52,116 nt of DNA from positions 1 through 52,116 of the IMG/VR virus record IMGVR_UViG_3300031227_004573. One strand, given 5' to 3'. The notes under the pieces are model-generated. The model was given only the letters and a program-made list of their open reading frames with translations. It was not told where the DNA came from and searched no databases. A program made the position numbers and the translations under genes. Numbering within the stretch: position 1 is the first letter of the stretch; each line of letters opens with the position of its first letter. The stretch is from a virus. Positions 1 through 8,199 of the stretch are shown piece after piece.

Positions 1-51
1 ATGTGGATTAATTGTGCCAAAGCAGTATTTAAATCCCGTACCTATGAGTAA
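1..51 (+). CDS. Possible tail end of an upstream gene (partial, uncertain)
   Basis: Frame 1 is open from the first base to a TAA at 49-51 and encodes 16 residues ending in SRTYE. The window begins with ATG, so this is either the 3' end of a longer gene lying to the left or a chance open stretch. No motif is visible and no function can be given. It is listed only because the strand and the tight packing of what follows fit a gene ending here. Confidence 0.2.
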   Translation: MWINCAKAVFKSRTYE

Positions 52-67
52 TAAAGGACAATTAAAA

Positions 68-136
68 ATGGTGCTAGCATGCAATACTTGTAGGAAGGAG
101 ATGCTAGAGAGAGGAGGTAAAAATGAGCGAACTTAA
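68..136 (+). CDS. Possible 22-residue CxxC micro-ORF
   Basis: An ATG at 68 follows an AAAGGA-type ribosome site by about nine bases. It opens a 22-codon frame carrying one CNTC motif and a basic end, and it overlaps the start of the next gene by 14 bases. Single CxxC pairs recur in other very small proteins of this phage. The frame is also open upstream to the window edge, so it could be the end of a longer protein. It may also be a chance reading of the next gene's ribosome-binding region. Confidence 0.25.
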   Translation: MVLACNTCRKEMLERGGKNERT

Positions 137-455
137 TTTATCAGAAACAGAACAAAAATTATTAGACTTTATCAAAAGTAACGAAGATGTAACTATTAAA
201 TTAATTGAACTACAATTAGGAACTACTTATGTAGGAGCTTTAGGAAAATTAATGGGGTATGATTTAATTAAGAGTGAAAAAAGAAACTTAACTGAAAAAA
301 CAGAAGATAAATACCTTAATAAGTATGGTAAGAAATGGACTAAGTGCTATTTTGTTAGAGAAGATATGGATAAAGCAGTTAAAGAGGTAAACGATGAAAA
401 GACAAGACCATCAATGCAAGGCGATCCTGAAAGTATAAAACTCGGAGAGAAGTAA
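123..455 (+). CDS. Small putative winged-helix protein
   Basis: A 110-residue protein starting at an ATG six bases after GGAGG. Residues 5-50 read as three short helices (LSETEQKLLDFI, then a turn, then LGALGKLMGYDLI-like sequence), followed by a charged strand-like segment ending near YFVRED. This order resembles MarR-type or other winged-helix DNA-binding domains, but that is a judgement from pattern only. The last 25 residues are charged and probably disordered. It ends two bases before the next gene, so the two are probably co-translated. No homologue is recognised with certainty; a regulator or structural DNA-binding role is inference. Confidence 0.75.
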   Translation: MSELNLSETEQKLLDFIKSNEDVTIKLIELQLGTTYVGALGKLMGYDLIKSEKRNLTEKTEDKYLNKYGKKWTKCYFVREDMDKAVKEVNDEKTRPSMQGDPESIKLGEK

Positions 456-456
456 G

Positions 457-657
457 ATGATTAGTGATTTTCATATGCACAAACTAATAGACGACTTAAA
501 ACGAGTTGCTAGAATTGTACCTATTTTAAGACATGAAAAAGATGAAAAACAAAAAGAGAGGATAGCTCAGCTAGCTTTAGATGAACTCCAAAAAGTAACA
601 GACGACTTAGAGGAAATAAAAACAGCCAATGGAAATGGAGGTAATACTAAAAAGTGA
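457..657 (+). CDS. Small helical protein of unknown function
   Basis: A 66-residue protein that is almost wholly charged helix. Residues 8-53 alternate Lys/Arg/Glu/Asp with regularly spaced Leu, Ile and Val, as in a short coiled coil or helical hairpin; the last 12 residues are Gly/Asn-rich. The ATG is one base beyond the preceding stop and the ribosome site CTCGGAGAGAAG lies inside the previous gene. Its stop overlaps the GTG start of the next gene. I do not recognise a family. It could be a dimerising adaptor or inhibitor, but nothing visible decides this. Confidence 0.65.
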   Translation: MISDFHMHKLIDDLKRVARIVPILRHEKDEKQKERIAQLALDELQKVTDDLEEIKTANGNGGNTKK

Positions 658-830
658 GCTATAAATTCGTAGACTTTAGAGTTACATCTTTAAAAGACTG
701 GTTAATAGAGCATAGAGGCCATACTATGGACCAAGTAATAGGTACAGCAGAAGGTAAACAGTTTAGGTTTATTAAATGTGTAACATGCGAAGAAGTTTAT
801 TATAATGGGAAGACCACGAGCGAGAATTGA
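654..830 (+). CDS. 58-residue CxxC protein (GTG start)
   Basis: This reading begins at a GTG whose last two bases are shared with the preceding TGA, behind GGAGG at 637-641, and runs 58 codons to a TGA at 828-830. The product has a mixed N-terminal half (SLKDWLIEHRGH) and a CVTCEEVYYNG segment near the C-terminus that looks like half of a zinc knuckle. The 4-nt overlap is the commonest gene junction in this phage and supports translation. Function is unknown. It is followed by the only clear gap of the early region, which carries a promoter. Confidence 0.6.
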   Translation: MSYKFVDFRVTSLKDWLIEHRGHTMDQVIGTAEGKQFRFIKCVTCEEVYYNGKTTSEN

Positions 831-856
831 AGTAGGAATAAAGTTTGAAAATAATG

Positions 857-885
857 TTGACTTTTGGAAATAAATATTGTATAGT
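857..885 (+). promoter_or_regulatory. Sigma-70-type promoter
   Basis: TTGACT at 857-862 and TATAGT at 880-885 are separated by exactly 17 bases, a near-consensus bacterial vegetative promoter. It lies in the 73-base gap between two small genes and points into the replication genes starting at 904. A ribosome site (AGGAGG) follows at 892-897. It is the best promoter seen in the window and suggests that the early operon is read by unmodified host RNA polymerase. Confidence 0.65.
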
Positions 886-903
886 TAAAACAGGAGGTGT
901 AGA

Positions 904-1032
904 ATGTTAGAACTTTTTTTAAACACAATAGTAGTGACTCTGGGTGTTGGGACAGGTTTAGTCATCCTATTAGTAGTGCTAGCTCTCTTAGGAGCTATAG
1001 TTAAAGTGCGAGTTAAAAAGACTAAAAAGTGA
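904..1032 (+). CDS. 42-residue single-pass membrane protein
   Basis: ATG at 904, seven bases after AGGAGG, opens 42 codons. Residues 3-33 are hydrophobic (Leu, Val, Ile, Gly, Thr) and form one membrane helix; the tail is strongly basic (RVKKTKK). Positive charge at the C-terminal end suggests that end stays in the cytoplasm. It is the first gene after the promoter at 857-885. A role at the host membrane is inferred from topology only. Confidence 0.6.
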   Translation: MLELFLNTIVVTLGVGTGLVILLVVLALLGAIVKVRVKKTKK

Positions 1033-1042
1033 GTAGGGTGTA

Positions 1043-1771
1043 ATGAAAAACCTTATAATAGATGGTAATATCTTTTTGATGTCGAGTGTCTTTGCACAGC
1101 GTAAAAATAAAAAGATATCTATATCCTATCTTGTGCTACTCCAACTCTTTAAATACATTAGAGAGTTTAAACCTGATAAAATTTACTTAGTAGCCGACAA
1201 AGGTTCGAGTTGGAGAAAGGAAATATATCCCGCGTATAAAGCTAATCGCAAACCTTTTAGGGATAGTTTTCCAGATATAAATTGGGATAAGGTTTTCAAA
1301 GAGTATAACCAACTTTTAAGTAATATTCAATCTTTTACTCCAATCTATGTAATTCAAATTGAACATATAGAGGGAGACGACGTAGTAAGTTATTTGTGTA
1401 GATACTTGACAGGAGAAAAGATTATAGTATCTAAAGATAAGGATCTAAGTCAGCTGCTAGTACTATCTGGTGTTAAGATGGTGTATCCAGGTAAGAAAAT
1501 TGAAGTGATAGACAAGTTAGAGGAAGATGTGGTTGCAAATAAAATTAAAAAAGGTGATACATCAGATAATATTAAAAGAGCTAAGACTTTTGTAGAGGCA
1601 GTTAGAAATGAACTATTAATAGACCTACTTAATATCCCACCTTTAGTAGATAGCACTATTAGAACCTGCTTAGACTCCATAGTAAAAACGGATAACAAGG
1701 AATTATTCTGTAAGGCGTATCCTTATAAATACATTGAAAAGGTATATAGTCTAATAGGAGGTATAAAATGA
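1043..1771 (+). CDS. 5'-3' exonuclease / flap endonuclease (PIN/FEN family)
   Basis: A 242-residue protein of the FEN family, like T5 D15 exonuclease and T4 RNase H. Metal-binding acids lie in the expected order: D7 (IIDGN), D52 (LVADKG), the pair D112/D113 (EGDDVV) and D132/D134 (SKDKDLSQLL). RKEIYPAYKANRK (58-70) is the basic arch region that grips 5' ends. The helix-three-turn-helix DNA site follows at 171-177 (GDTSDNI). In the family this enzyme removes RNA primers and flaps during replication or resects ends. Length is close to phage relatives. It overlaps the next micro-gene by ATGA. Confidence 0.93.
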   Translation: MKNLIIDGNIFLMSSVFAQRKNKKISISYLVLLQLFKYIREFKPDKIYLVADKGSSWRKEIYPAYKANRKPFRDSFPDINWDKVFKEYNQLLSNIQSFTPIYVIQIEHIEGDDVVSYLCRYLTGEKIIVSKDKDLSQLLVLSGVKMVYPGKKIEVIDKLEEDVVANKIKKGDTSDNIKRAKTFVEAVRNELLIDLLNIPPLVDSTIRTCLDSIVKTDNKELFCKAYPYKYIEKVYSLIGGIK

Positions 1772-1857
1772 TTGGTTATGTAATGTTTGTAGTAATAGTC
1801 GCAGTTGTTTGTTTTATAGCTGGAGCTTTGACTCAGAAGAAAAACGAAATATTCTAA
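1768..1857 (+). CDS. 29-residue membrane peptide
   Basis: ATG at 1768 overlaps the exonuclease stop as ATGA, behind an AGGAGG ribosome site inside that gene. The 29-residue product is a single hydrophobic helix (residues 2-20) followed by a basic tail (TQKKNEIF). It has the same layout as the 42-residue membrane protein upstream. Such peptides are common in phage early regions, but none can be assigned a job from sequence alone. Confidence 0.5.
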   Translation: MIGYVMFVVIVAVVCFIAGALTQKKNEIF

Positions 1858-1894
1858 GGTAATTTAGTTTGAATAGTAGAGGAGGTAAACGGTT

Positions 1895-2290
1895 ATGAGT
1901 AAGATAGGGAAGTTAGAACAAGTCAGTGACAACACTGTATTAGTTGATGGTGTATGGTATGATGCTTCTGCAGTCTCTAAATATATTCCTAAAGATATGG
2001 GAATACAAGTTGAGTACGGTGCAGATGACAATAACGTTCTACAATTTATTAGAGCTAAGGGAACTTTTACTCCTAAAGGAACTAGTGAATTTAAGAAAAA
2101 GAGTACATATACTCCCAAGAACATTGGTGGATACACAGATAAGAGTGAGAGCATTATTAAACAGGTAATCTTTAAAGTAGCAGGAGCTATAACTAATGGA
2201 TTTACCTATGGTAGTCCAGATGAAGCCCTTGCAGCTTTAAATGATACTTATACAAAGCTAAAAGCTACATATGCAGACGAACTAAAGTAG
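1895..2290 (+). CDS. Unknown protein with OB-like N-terminal half
   Basis: A 131-residue protein with a good ribosome site (GAGGAGG). Residues 1-55 form alternating short strands (KLEQVSDNTVLVDGVWYDA, then GIQVEYGADDNNVLQFIRAKG), compatible with a small beta-barrel. A Lys/Thr/Pro-rich linker (55-80) leads to a helical C-terminal part in which ITNGFTYGSPDEALAAL is distinctive. Its place between the exonuclease and primase-helicase suggests a nucleic-acid role, for example single-strand binding, but no family is recognised and this is inference. Confidence 0.8.
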   Translation: MSKIGKLEQVSDNTVLVDGVWYDASAVSKYIPKDMGIQVEYGADDNNVLQFIRAKGTFTPKGTSEFKKKSTYTPKNIGGYTDKSESIIKQVIFKVAGAITNGFTYGSPDEALAALNDTYTKLKATYADELK

Positions 2291-2314
2291 CTTTACTTGA
2301 AGGAGGGTATGAGT

Positions 2315-2671
2315 GTGTATCTAGAAGAGTATATTGAAAAATTAAGAAAAAACGAACTTACAGGCACAGAATATAAGTCTTTAGAAATTCAGTGTTTAAG
2401 ACTAGTAAGAAAGGCCTGTAATCGCTATTGTATAAACGATATCTTATCTAATCCTTCGATAAAGCAAGACATATATGGACAGGTGTATCTCAAGTCTCTT
2501 ATGAAATCCCTAAAAGGATATGATAAAAATAAGGGAGCTTTTTCTACCTACTTTTTTTATAAAGCATGCAGCGGTGCAAGAAATGAGGTAGGTAAGTTAA
2601 AAAGACGATTTAAACTAAATAACGTGTGTAGCTTGGATGAGACTTTTTATGATGAGTCAACAAAAACTTAG
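2315..2671 (+). CDS. Sigma region 2-like protein
   Basis: About 118 residues. The start is placed at GTG 2315 because AAGGAGG at 2300-2306 is eight bases before it; the in-frame ATG at 2309 lies only two bases after that site. The centre (IKQDIYGQVYLKSLMKSL, then GYDKNKGAFSTYFF) follows the sigma-70 region 2 pattern: an acidic-Q-hydrophobic helix, then a D-x-x-K-G-x-F-S-T-Y core-binding/-10 helix. RNEVGKLKRR and SLDE follow as in sigma factors. There is no region 4 helix-turn-helix. It may bind RNA polymerase or pair with another protein. Assignment is by pattern only. Confidence 0.6.
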   Translation: MYLEEYIEKLRKNELTGTEYKSLEIQCLRLVRKACNRYCINDILSNPSIKQDIYGQVYLKSLMKSLKGYDKNKGAFSTYFFYKACSGARNEVGKLKRRFKLNNVCSLDETFYDESTKT

Positions 2672-2876
2672 TATAGGAGACTACTTAATCCCTTCGTGGG
2701 TATCTCTAAAAGAGCTCACTGTAGTGGCTGGATTGATGGTTAGAGTAATTGCAATTAAAAAAGAGTTGAAAGTGACACACTGCGCTAGTGGGGCCACTTT
2801 TAGAAGAAAAAATCGCAATACTTTAAAGTATATAAAAGTGCCTAAGCTCAAGGCGGAGTTACTACTAAAGAAGTAG
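2649..2876 (+). CDS. PKLKxxLL small protein, member 1
   Basis: About 75 residues; an upstream ATG at 2637 is also in frame, but GGATGAG at 2635-2641 suits ATG 2649 or 2652. The N-terminus has KLSIGDYLIPSWVS, which starts a small strand-rich fold, and the C-terminus ends in KVPKLKAELLLKK. This tail is shared, with small changes, by four other small proteins in the window, otherwise dissimilar. It overlaps the sigma-like gene and is followed two bases later by another family member. Function unknown. Confidence 0.65.
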   Translation: MMSQQKLSIGDYLIPSWVSLKELTVVAGLMVRVIAIKKELKVTHCASGATFRRKNRNTLKYIKVPKLKAELLLKK

Positions 2877-2878
2877 AT

Positions 2879-3187
2879 ATGAAATCTAAGAAATCTATAC
2901 GAAAGAATATAAGGATTAAACGAGGAGATGTATTTAAATGTTCTACAGCTATACGCTTAGCTTCTGTTGGAAGTGCATTTTCAGATGAAGACGAAACAAA
3001 TCGCATTCAAATACGAAACGGAGTGTTTAAAATAACATTTCTCAGTAAGGATAGAAAGTCTTATACTGTTCGGTTTTTAACAAAAACAACTTCAATAAGT
3101 ATCAGAGCTAGAATAGATAGAAAATTTATTAAATCTGATTGTGTAAAAGTTCCTAGAATAAAAGCAGAACTATTGTATAAAAATTAA
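2879..3187 (+). CDS. PKLKxxLL small protein, member 2
   Basis: A 102-residue basic protein. Residues 1-16 are Lys/Arg-rich; then IKRGDVFKCS opens a strand-rich body (GVFKITFLSKDRKSYTVRFL); the C-terminus is KVPRIKAELLYKN, matching the tail of the preceding gene. The shared plan is a G-D turn, beta strands and a conserved amphipathic tail. Strands containing R/K and aromatic residues could bind nucleic acid or protein. It precedes the primase-helicase by 11 bases. Function unknown. Confidence 0.72.
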   Translation: MKSKKSIRKNIRIKRGDVFKCSTAIRLASVGSAFSDEDETNRIQIRNGVFKITFLSKDRKSYTVRFLTKTTSISIRARIDRKFIKSDCVKVPRIKAELLYKN

Positions 3188-3198
3188 GGAGTAAAGTC

Positions 3199-5358
3199 AT
3201 GATATCTAATTTAGGGGCATTAGTAAAAGAGTGCAAGAAACATTTAAGAGAGTATTTAGAAGAAAAGAAGATCAGAACTACAGGAAAGCTCTTTCAATGT
3301 CCCAATAAGGTAGAGCATAGCAATCAAGACGCCAAACCCTCTGCAAATTTTTTCCCTGACGATAGGTCTTGGCATTGCTTTTCTTGCGAGTACAAAGCTA
3401 GATTAGGAGATATATTTGATGCAGTACATCTATTAGAACATAAGGACATAAAAGGAGAGAATTTTGTAGTAGTAATTAAGTATCTATGCGATAAATACAA
3501 GATTCCTTACAAAGAAACAACAACAGAAGAAGAACAATTTTTAAAATCTGTAAGTACTTACTTAACTGAAGTAGTTAGTAGCGCTCATATAAATCTTAAA
3601 AATAGTAAAAATCCAAATTTAAAGAAACTTCTAGAAGAAAAAAAGTGGACTGCTTCTGTAGATGCTTTTAAACTTGGATACTTTGACAAACCTTATACTA
3701 CTACTGTAGATAAAGATATTCTATCCTATCTTAATTTAAACCCTAAAGACCTAATTGACAGACTTATTATACCTATTAAAGATGCAAAGGGCAGTATAGT
3801 AGGTATAACCACTCGCTCTCTTGAAGTAGACACAAAAACTTCCACAGCTAGATACATGCATTTTATTTCTTATAGTTTAAATAAACTAATGTTCAATATA
3901 GATAAAGTAGATCCTACTAAAGAAGTAATAGTGGTAGAAGGTCCTTCATCTGTTATTACTCTTAATTCTTTTGGAATAACTAATGTAGTAGCCACATACG
4001 GTAACTATATGCACTTGAATCAGTACAGTGTAATGGTTAAAAAAGGAATTAAAAAGGTGCTGTTTTTATATGATGGGGATGTGGGAGGTAAAGAGGGACT
4101 AAGAAACTCTCTAGAGGCTCTATGTAGAGGAGATTTAAAAGCACGCGTAGGATTCTTACAGGATGATCTAGACCCTGGAGATTATGTTGTCCAAAATAAA
4201 AACTTAATAAAAGTGCCAACTTTAGACCTGTACACCTATTTAGTAGACTCCTACACTGCCAATACCGACGATAAGCCCATAGAAAAGTGTTTAATGACCT
4301 ATATTAACGCTATTAAAGACACAGTAAGACAGGAAAAGCTAGTTAATGAGCTCTCTAAAAAGCTTAAAATTAACAAAAGCACTATTCTAGATTTACTTGG
4401 AATTTATAAACAAGGCTCTAATGTGGGTATAAAAGAAGTATTAAAGGAGAGAGAGGCGCTAGTTCAGACCTTAAATGAGTTTGAAAAGTGGTCGTGGAAT
4501 AGAGGAACCCTACTAGGATTAAAGAGCTTTGAATCTTTTGATAAAAAGTTGGATGGATTACAAAATGGTTTGATACTACTTGGTGGAAAGCCTAACATTG
4601 GTAAAAGTGCTGTTTTAATTACGACAGCTACAAAAATAATTCAGCGAAATGACAATGTACATTTACTCTATTTTACTATAGATGACTCTATATTTGTGAC
4701 TCTCTCACGCTTTATTGCTAATCTATCAAAGCTTCCAATCAACATCGTAAGTAATCCTAACTATAGAATTACAAAAGCTGACATTCCAGATCATGTAAAA
4801 CAGGACTACATAGAGAGGAGAGAGAAGGCGATGGGCTTTTTAAGACAGCACTCTTCTATTTTTAGTTTAAAGGATAGTTCAGAGGGATCTACTATAGAGA
4901 TGATAAAAGAAAAAGTAAGAATGGTATCTGCACTGACTGAAGGAAAGCAACTAGTAGTATTCATAGATAATTTACATAATTTAAGAAGTAGTAAATATGT
5001 GAGCGATAGACATTTATATTCTTTAATATCTAATGAATTAAATACGATTGCTAATGTGTACAAGTGCCCAGTTATAGCTTCAACGCACATTACAAAAGAA
5101 TCTATTAAAAATAAACAGTATGATGGGAATGCAATCAAAGAAACAGTAGAGTTTTTCTATGATGCTAAATTAATATTGTTTATAGACGCAGACGATGAAG
5201 CCTTAGAGGGTACTAGAGACGATCTAGAAGTTAAAATTATCGTTTCAAAAAATAAAATGAGTGCTTATAAGGGATATATTCCAATGACGTTCTATAGAAG
5301 TCTAAGTAAGGTGGTAGAGCTAACAGGAAAAGAGACTGAGGATAATCTATTTAAGTAA
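3199..5358 (+). CDS. DNA primase-helicase (T7 gp4-like)
   Basis: A 719-residue bifunctional replication protein. The N-terminal zinc site has C34, H40, C60 and C63 (CHC2 type). The TOPRIM primase core has E247 in VVEGPSS and the D292/D294 pair in LYDGDVGG, then DLDPGDYV. The C-terminal RecA-like helicase has Walker A GGKPNIGKS at 462-470 (K469) and Walker B VVFIDN with D590. Domain order matches T7 gp4: primer synthesis and 5'-3' unwinding ahead of the phage polymerase. A ribosome site AAGGAG precedes the ATG. Its stop overlaps the next start as TAATG. Confidence 0.96.
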   Translation: MISNLGALVKECKKHLREYLEEKKIRTTGKLFQCPNKVEHSNQDAKPSANFFPDDRSWHCFSCEYKARLGDIFDAVHLLEHKDIKGENFVVVIKYLCDKYKIPYKETTTEEEQFLKSVSTYLTEVVSSAHINLKNSKNPNLKKLLEEKKWTASVDAFKLGYFDKPYTTTVDKDILSYLNLNPKDLIDRLIIPIKDAKGSIVGITTRSLEVDTKTSTARYMHFISYSLNKLMFNIDKVDPTKEVIVVEGPSSVITLNSFGITNVVATYGNYMHLNQYSVMVKKGIKKVLFLYDGDVGGKEGLRNSLEALCRGDLKARVGFLQDDLDPGDYVVQNKNLIKVPTLDLYTYLVDSYTANTDDKPIEKCLMTYINAIKDTVRQEKLVNELSKKLKINKSTILDLLGIYKQGSNVGIKEVLKEREALVQTLNEFEKWSWNRGTLLGLKSFESFDKKLDGLQNGLILLGGKPNIGKSAVLITTATKIIQRNDNVHLLYFTIDDSIFVTLSRFIANLSKLPINIVSNPNYRITKADIPDHVKQDYIERREKAMGFLRQHSSIFSLKDSSEGSTIEMIKEKVRMVSALTEGKQLVVFIDNLHNLRSSKYVSDRHLYSLISNELNTIANVYKCPVIASTHITKESIKNKQYDGNAIKETVEFFYDAKLILFIDADDEALEGTRDDLEVKIIVSKNKMSAYKGYIPMTFYRSLSKVVELTGKETEDNLFK

Positions 5359-5702
5359 TGAAAAAATTTAACGACTATCAAAAATTTACCTGTAGTACAA
5401 AGATATATCCTCCAGAACAGGGCATAGTCTATAATATATTTGGATTAGCCGGAGAGACGGGGGAGATATGTGAAAAGGTTAAAAAGTTAATTAGAGATAA
5501 GAAGAAAAAGATAACTAAAAAAGGTCTTAGTAAAGAGGATAAATTAGAGATTGTAAAAGAACTTGGAGATTTGACGTGGTATATCTCAACTTTAGCAGAT
5601 GAGTTGGGTTATACACTACAAGAAGTAATAGACATTAATGTGAAAAAATTAACTTCGAGAAAACATAGAGATAAACTAAAGGGTTCAGGGGATAATAGAT
5701 GA
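5358..5702 (+). CDS. MazG-like nucleotide pyrophosphohydrolase
   Basis: A 114-residue all-alpha NTP pyrophosphohydrolase of the MazG/dUTPase-like superfamily. E33 and E36 in GLAGETGEI, with E68 and D71 in KELGDLTWY, give the ExxE...ExxD magnesium site; INVKKLTSRKHRD is the usual closing helix. Family members hydrolyse (d)NTPs to monophosphates. Placed between primase-helicase and polymerase, and with a second such enzyme near 25.4 kb, it probably shapes the dNTP pool or removes unwanted nucleotides. Its start overlaps the preceding stop by one base. Confidence 0.9.
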   Translation: MKKFNDYQKFTCSTKIYPPEQGIVYNIFGLAGETGEICEKVKKLIRDKKKKITKKGLSKEDKLEIVKELGDLTWYISTLADELGYTLQEVIDINVKKLTSRKHRDKLKGSGDNR

Positions 5703-5917
5703 TACATCCAGAGTACACTAGATTCCCAGTCGTAACTACCTACAAAATAACTGGTAGTTATACTTTTGGATCTGTGACAATCAGCTGTAGGGATAACCAA
5801 GACTTTTATTCTCAAATAAACAGTTTACAGAAAGAGATTACAGATATAAGACTGTGTACACCTTTAAGGACTGATACTCACCAGTGGTATAAAGTAATCT
5901 ATAAGGAGATTATATGA
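5699..5917 (+). CDS. Unknown 72-residue protein
   Basis: ATG overlaps the MazG-like stop (ATGA) and the stop overlaps the polymerase start, so it is translated within this operon. The product begins with beta-strand-like sequence (FPVVTTYKITGSYTF) and has a helix near residues 38-50. Two cysteines are present without a pair motif. It does not carry the PKLKxxLL tail seen in other small genes here. No family is recognised; a polymerase accessory role is only suggested by position. Confidence 0.6.
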   Translation: MIHPEYTRFPVVTTYKITGSYTFGSVTISCRDNQDFYSQINSLQKEITDIRLCTPLRTDTHQWYKVIYKEII

Positions 5918-8199
5918 AACTAGAGTGTGATCGATGCATTTTAAAAAAGAGTGACTGCTGTTTACCTGGAGAGGGACCTAAAGACGCTGATATAATGATT
6001 ATAGGCCAATCACCAGGATTTCAAGAACAACAGAAAGAACGAGTTTTTATAGGTCCGAGCGGTCAGGAGCTAGATGAATCACTTCATCTTGCAGGATTGA
6101 AGAGAGAGGATATTTACATTACTAATGCAGTCAAAGGACTTGTACCAGTAGGTAAGACAATCTCTAAAACTTTATCGCGCATTTGTATTAAGCAGTACTT
6201 ACTACAAGAAATTGAAGAAGTTAAACCTAAAGTAATTATTGCTACAGGCGCAGTTGCTTGTAGAGTATTTGATACCAGATTCATCACTCCTAGTAATTTC
6301 TACAGTCCAGAGTTTAAATGCTACGTAGTAATTACTCATCATCCTACGCGTGTATTAAAGAGCTATAGTGACAAATTACACAATGAATTTAAAGAAGCTT
6401 TTGTGATAGCGAAAGGTTTATTGACTAAGACGCATGAGGAGTCACCTGAGTCTGCACAATTTTTTGCACATATAAGTAAAACTGAACTAGATAAGTTAGG
6501 AGACACTGCAGCACTAGATTTAGAGACTACAGGATTAAACTTTATGGTTAATAAGATTTTAACAGTAGGACTTAGCAATGGAGATTCGACTATTGGATTT
6601 CCTTTTGAAGATAATAAGAAGGTATTTAAAGAATGGGTTAAAAATAAGAAGCTCATATTACATAATGCTAAATTTGACTATAAGTTCTTAAAGAAGAGTG
6701 GTATTGATATTCAAGTAGCATTTGACACGATGCTTGCCCATTTTCTAATAGACAGAGAATCTCCGCACGCTCTAAAAGAAATATCCTTAAAGTATTTACA
6801 TACAAAATTGACTAAAGGAACAATTGATTTTGATAATCCTGAGGAACTTAAAGATTTAGAGAAATTAAGTAAGTACGCAGCTAATGATGCCTATATGTGT
6901 TTTAAACTTTATAAAATATTTAAAGAAAAAATAGATATAGACTATTCTAAAGTTTTCTACACAATTATGATGCCCACTTTAGAGTGGTTAGCTAATGCAG
7001 AGTTTCGAGGTGTTAAGATAGACAGAGAGTATGTGCAAAAATATATAAATCAACTTAAATATGATCTAAAAGCACTTGAGAGTGATATAGTCAATAACCA
7101 AGTGACTAAAGATTACTGTACTAAGTCTAATCTAGAAGAGTTAAATATTAGATCTCCTAAACAGCTAAAAGACTTTATTTATACCTATCTAAATTTAAAA
7201 CACAGATCTAACAATACTGCTGAAAAAACACTTGCAGAACTGAGTCAGAAGTATCCTAAGTACGAGTTTTTAAAGAAAATAGTAGTTTATAGAAGTACCT
7301 ATAAAATTTATAAAACATACTTAAAAAATCTGATGGAGTTTAGTCAGTATGACGAGAGAGTTCATTGCGTTTACAACCAGGCTAGAGTTCCTACTGGTAG
7401 ACTTGCATGCAGTGAACCTAATCTTCAAAACATTCCTAAGGGTGGACCATTAGCTCATATAGTGAGAAAAGCTTTTGTAGCTGCAGAAGGATACTCCTTA
7501 ATAGAAGCAGATTTTAAAGCTGCAGAGTTTCGTGCCCTAGCTAACTACAGTAAAGATGTTAATATGATAGGTTTAATCGATGCAGGTAAAGATATTCATA
7601 GACTTATAGGATCTATAACTTATCTAAAAAAAGAAGAAGAGATCACCGATGAGGAACGCACTAAAATTAAGACAGTAGTATTTGGTATAATGTATGGACG
7701 AGGATCTAGGTCCATTGCTGAAGCATTTAAAATATCTATACAGGAAGCTGATGATATTAAGAATAACTTTTTTAATACTTTTAAAGATGCTACTCGATGG
7801 ATTAAGAGTGTACAAAATTTTGCTAAAAAGAATGGGTATGTTAAAACTATTACGGGTAGAAAGATAGCTCTACCACAAGTGTATTCTAAGGATGAGGAGA
7901 TTAAAAGTCATGCTATACGATGCTCAGTTAATTATCCTATACAGGGAGTAGTAGGAGACTTTACCAATCTAGCTGGTAGCTTAGTATACAGAGAAATCCA
8001 AGAAAAGAAGTTAGATGCTTATGTTATAATGAATATACATGACTCTATAATTGTGGAATGTAAAAATGAAATAAAGGAAGAAATTAAACAGATTATGCAA
8101 GAGGCTATGACGGTTAAAATAAAAGAGCTTATGAATTTTAAAGTTAAATTAGAGATAGATATTAAAGAAGGTAAAAATTTAGCGTTCGATGATAAATAG
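5914..8199 (+). CDS. Fused uracil-DNA glycosylase / family A DNA polymerase
   Basis: 761 residues in three parts. Residues 1-165 match family 4 uracil-DNA glycosylases: N-terminal cysteines C5, C8, C14, C15 (possible Fe-S ligands), GQSPG in place of the usual GEAPG, FIGPSGQELD, ITNAVK and HHPT. Residues about 195-335 are a DEDDy 3'-5' exonuclease (D202, E204, D255, Y321, D325). Residues about 480-755 are a PolA core: motif A D533 with E538 (DFKAAEFR), motif B KTVVFGIMYG, and motif C H709-D710. It is presumably the replicative polymerase with proofreading, joined to a uracil-recognition module. It has a good AAGGAG ribosome site. Confidence 0.95.
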   Translation: MKLECDRCILKKSDCCLPGEGPKDADIMIIGQSPGFQEQQKERVFIGPSGQELDESLHLAGLKREDIYITNAVKGLVPVGKTISKTLSRICIKQYLLQEIEEVKPKVIIATGAVACRVFDTRFITPSNFYSPEFKCYVVITHHPTRVLKSYSDKLHNEFKEAFVIAKGLLTKTHEESPESAQFFAHISKTELDKLGDTAALDLETTGLNFMVNKILTVGLSNGDSTIGFPFEDNKKVFKEWVKNKKLILHNAKFDYKFLKKSGIDIQVAFDTMLAHFLIDRESPHALKEISLKYLHTKLTKGTIDFDNPEELKDLEKLSKYAANDAYMCFKLYKIFKEKIDIDYSKVFYTIMMPTLEWLANAEFRGVKIDREYVQKYINQLKYDLKALESDIVNNQVTKDYCTKSNLEELNIRSPKQLKDFIYTYLNLKHRSNNTAEKTLAELSQKYPKYEFLKKIVVYRSTYKIYKTYLKNLMEFSQYDERVHCVYNQARVPTGRLACSEPNLQNIPKGGPLAHIVRKAFVAAEGYSLIEADFKAAEFRALANYSKDVNMIGLIDAGKDIHRLIGSITYLKKEEEITDEERTKIKTVVFGIMYGRGSRSIAEAFKISIQEADDIKNNFFNTFKDATRWIKSVQNFAKKNGYVKTITGRKIALPQVYSKDEEIKSHAIRCSVNYPIQGVVGDFTNLAGSLVYREIQEKKLDAYVIMNIHDSIIVECKNEIKEEIKQIMQEAMTVKIKELMNFKVKLEIDIKEGKNLAFDDK

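Noticed and set aside
4806-5138. A 110-codon open frame on the - strand inside the primase-helicase
   Set aside because: Antisense shadow over the helicase domain, which has intact Walker motifs.
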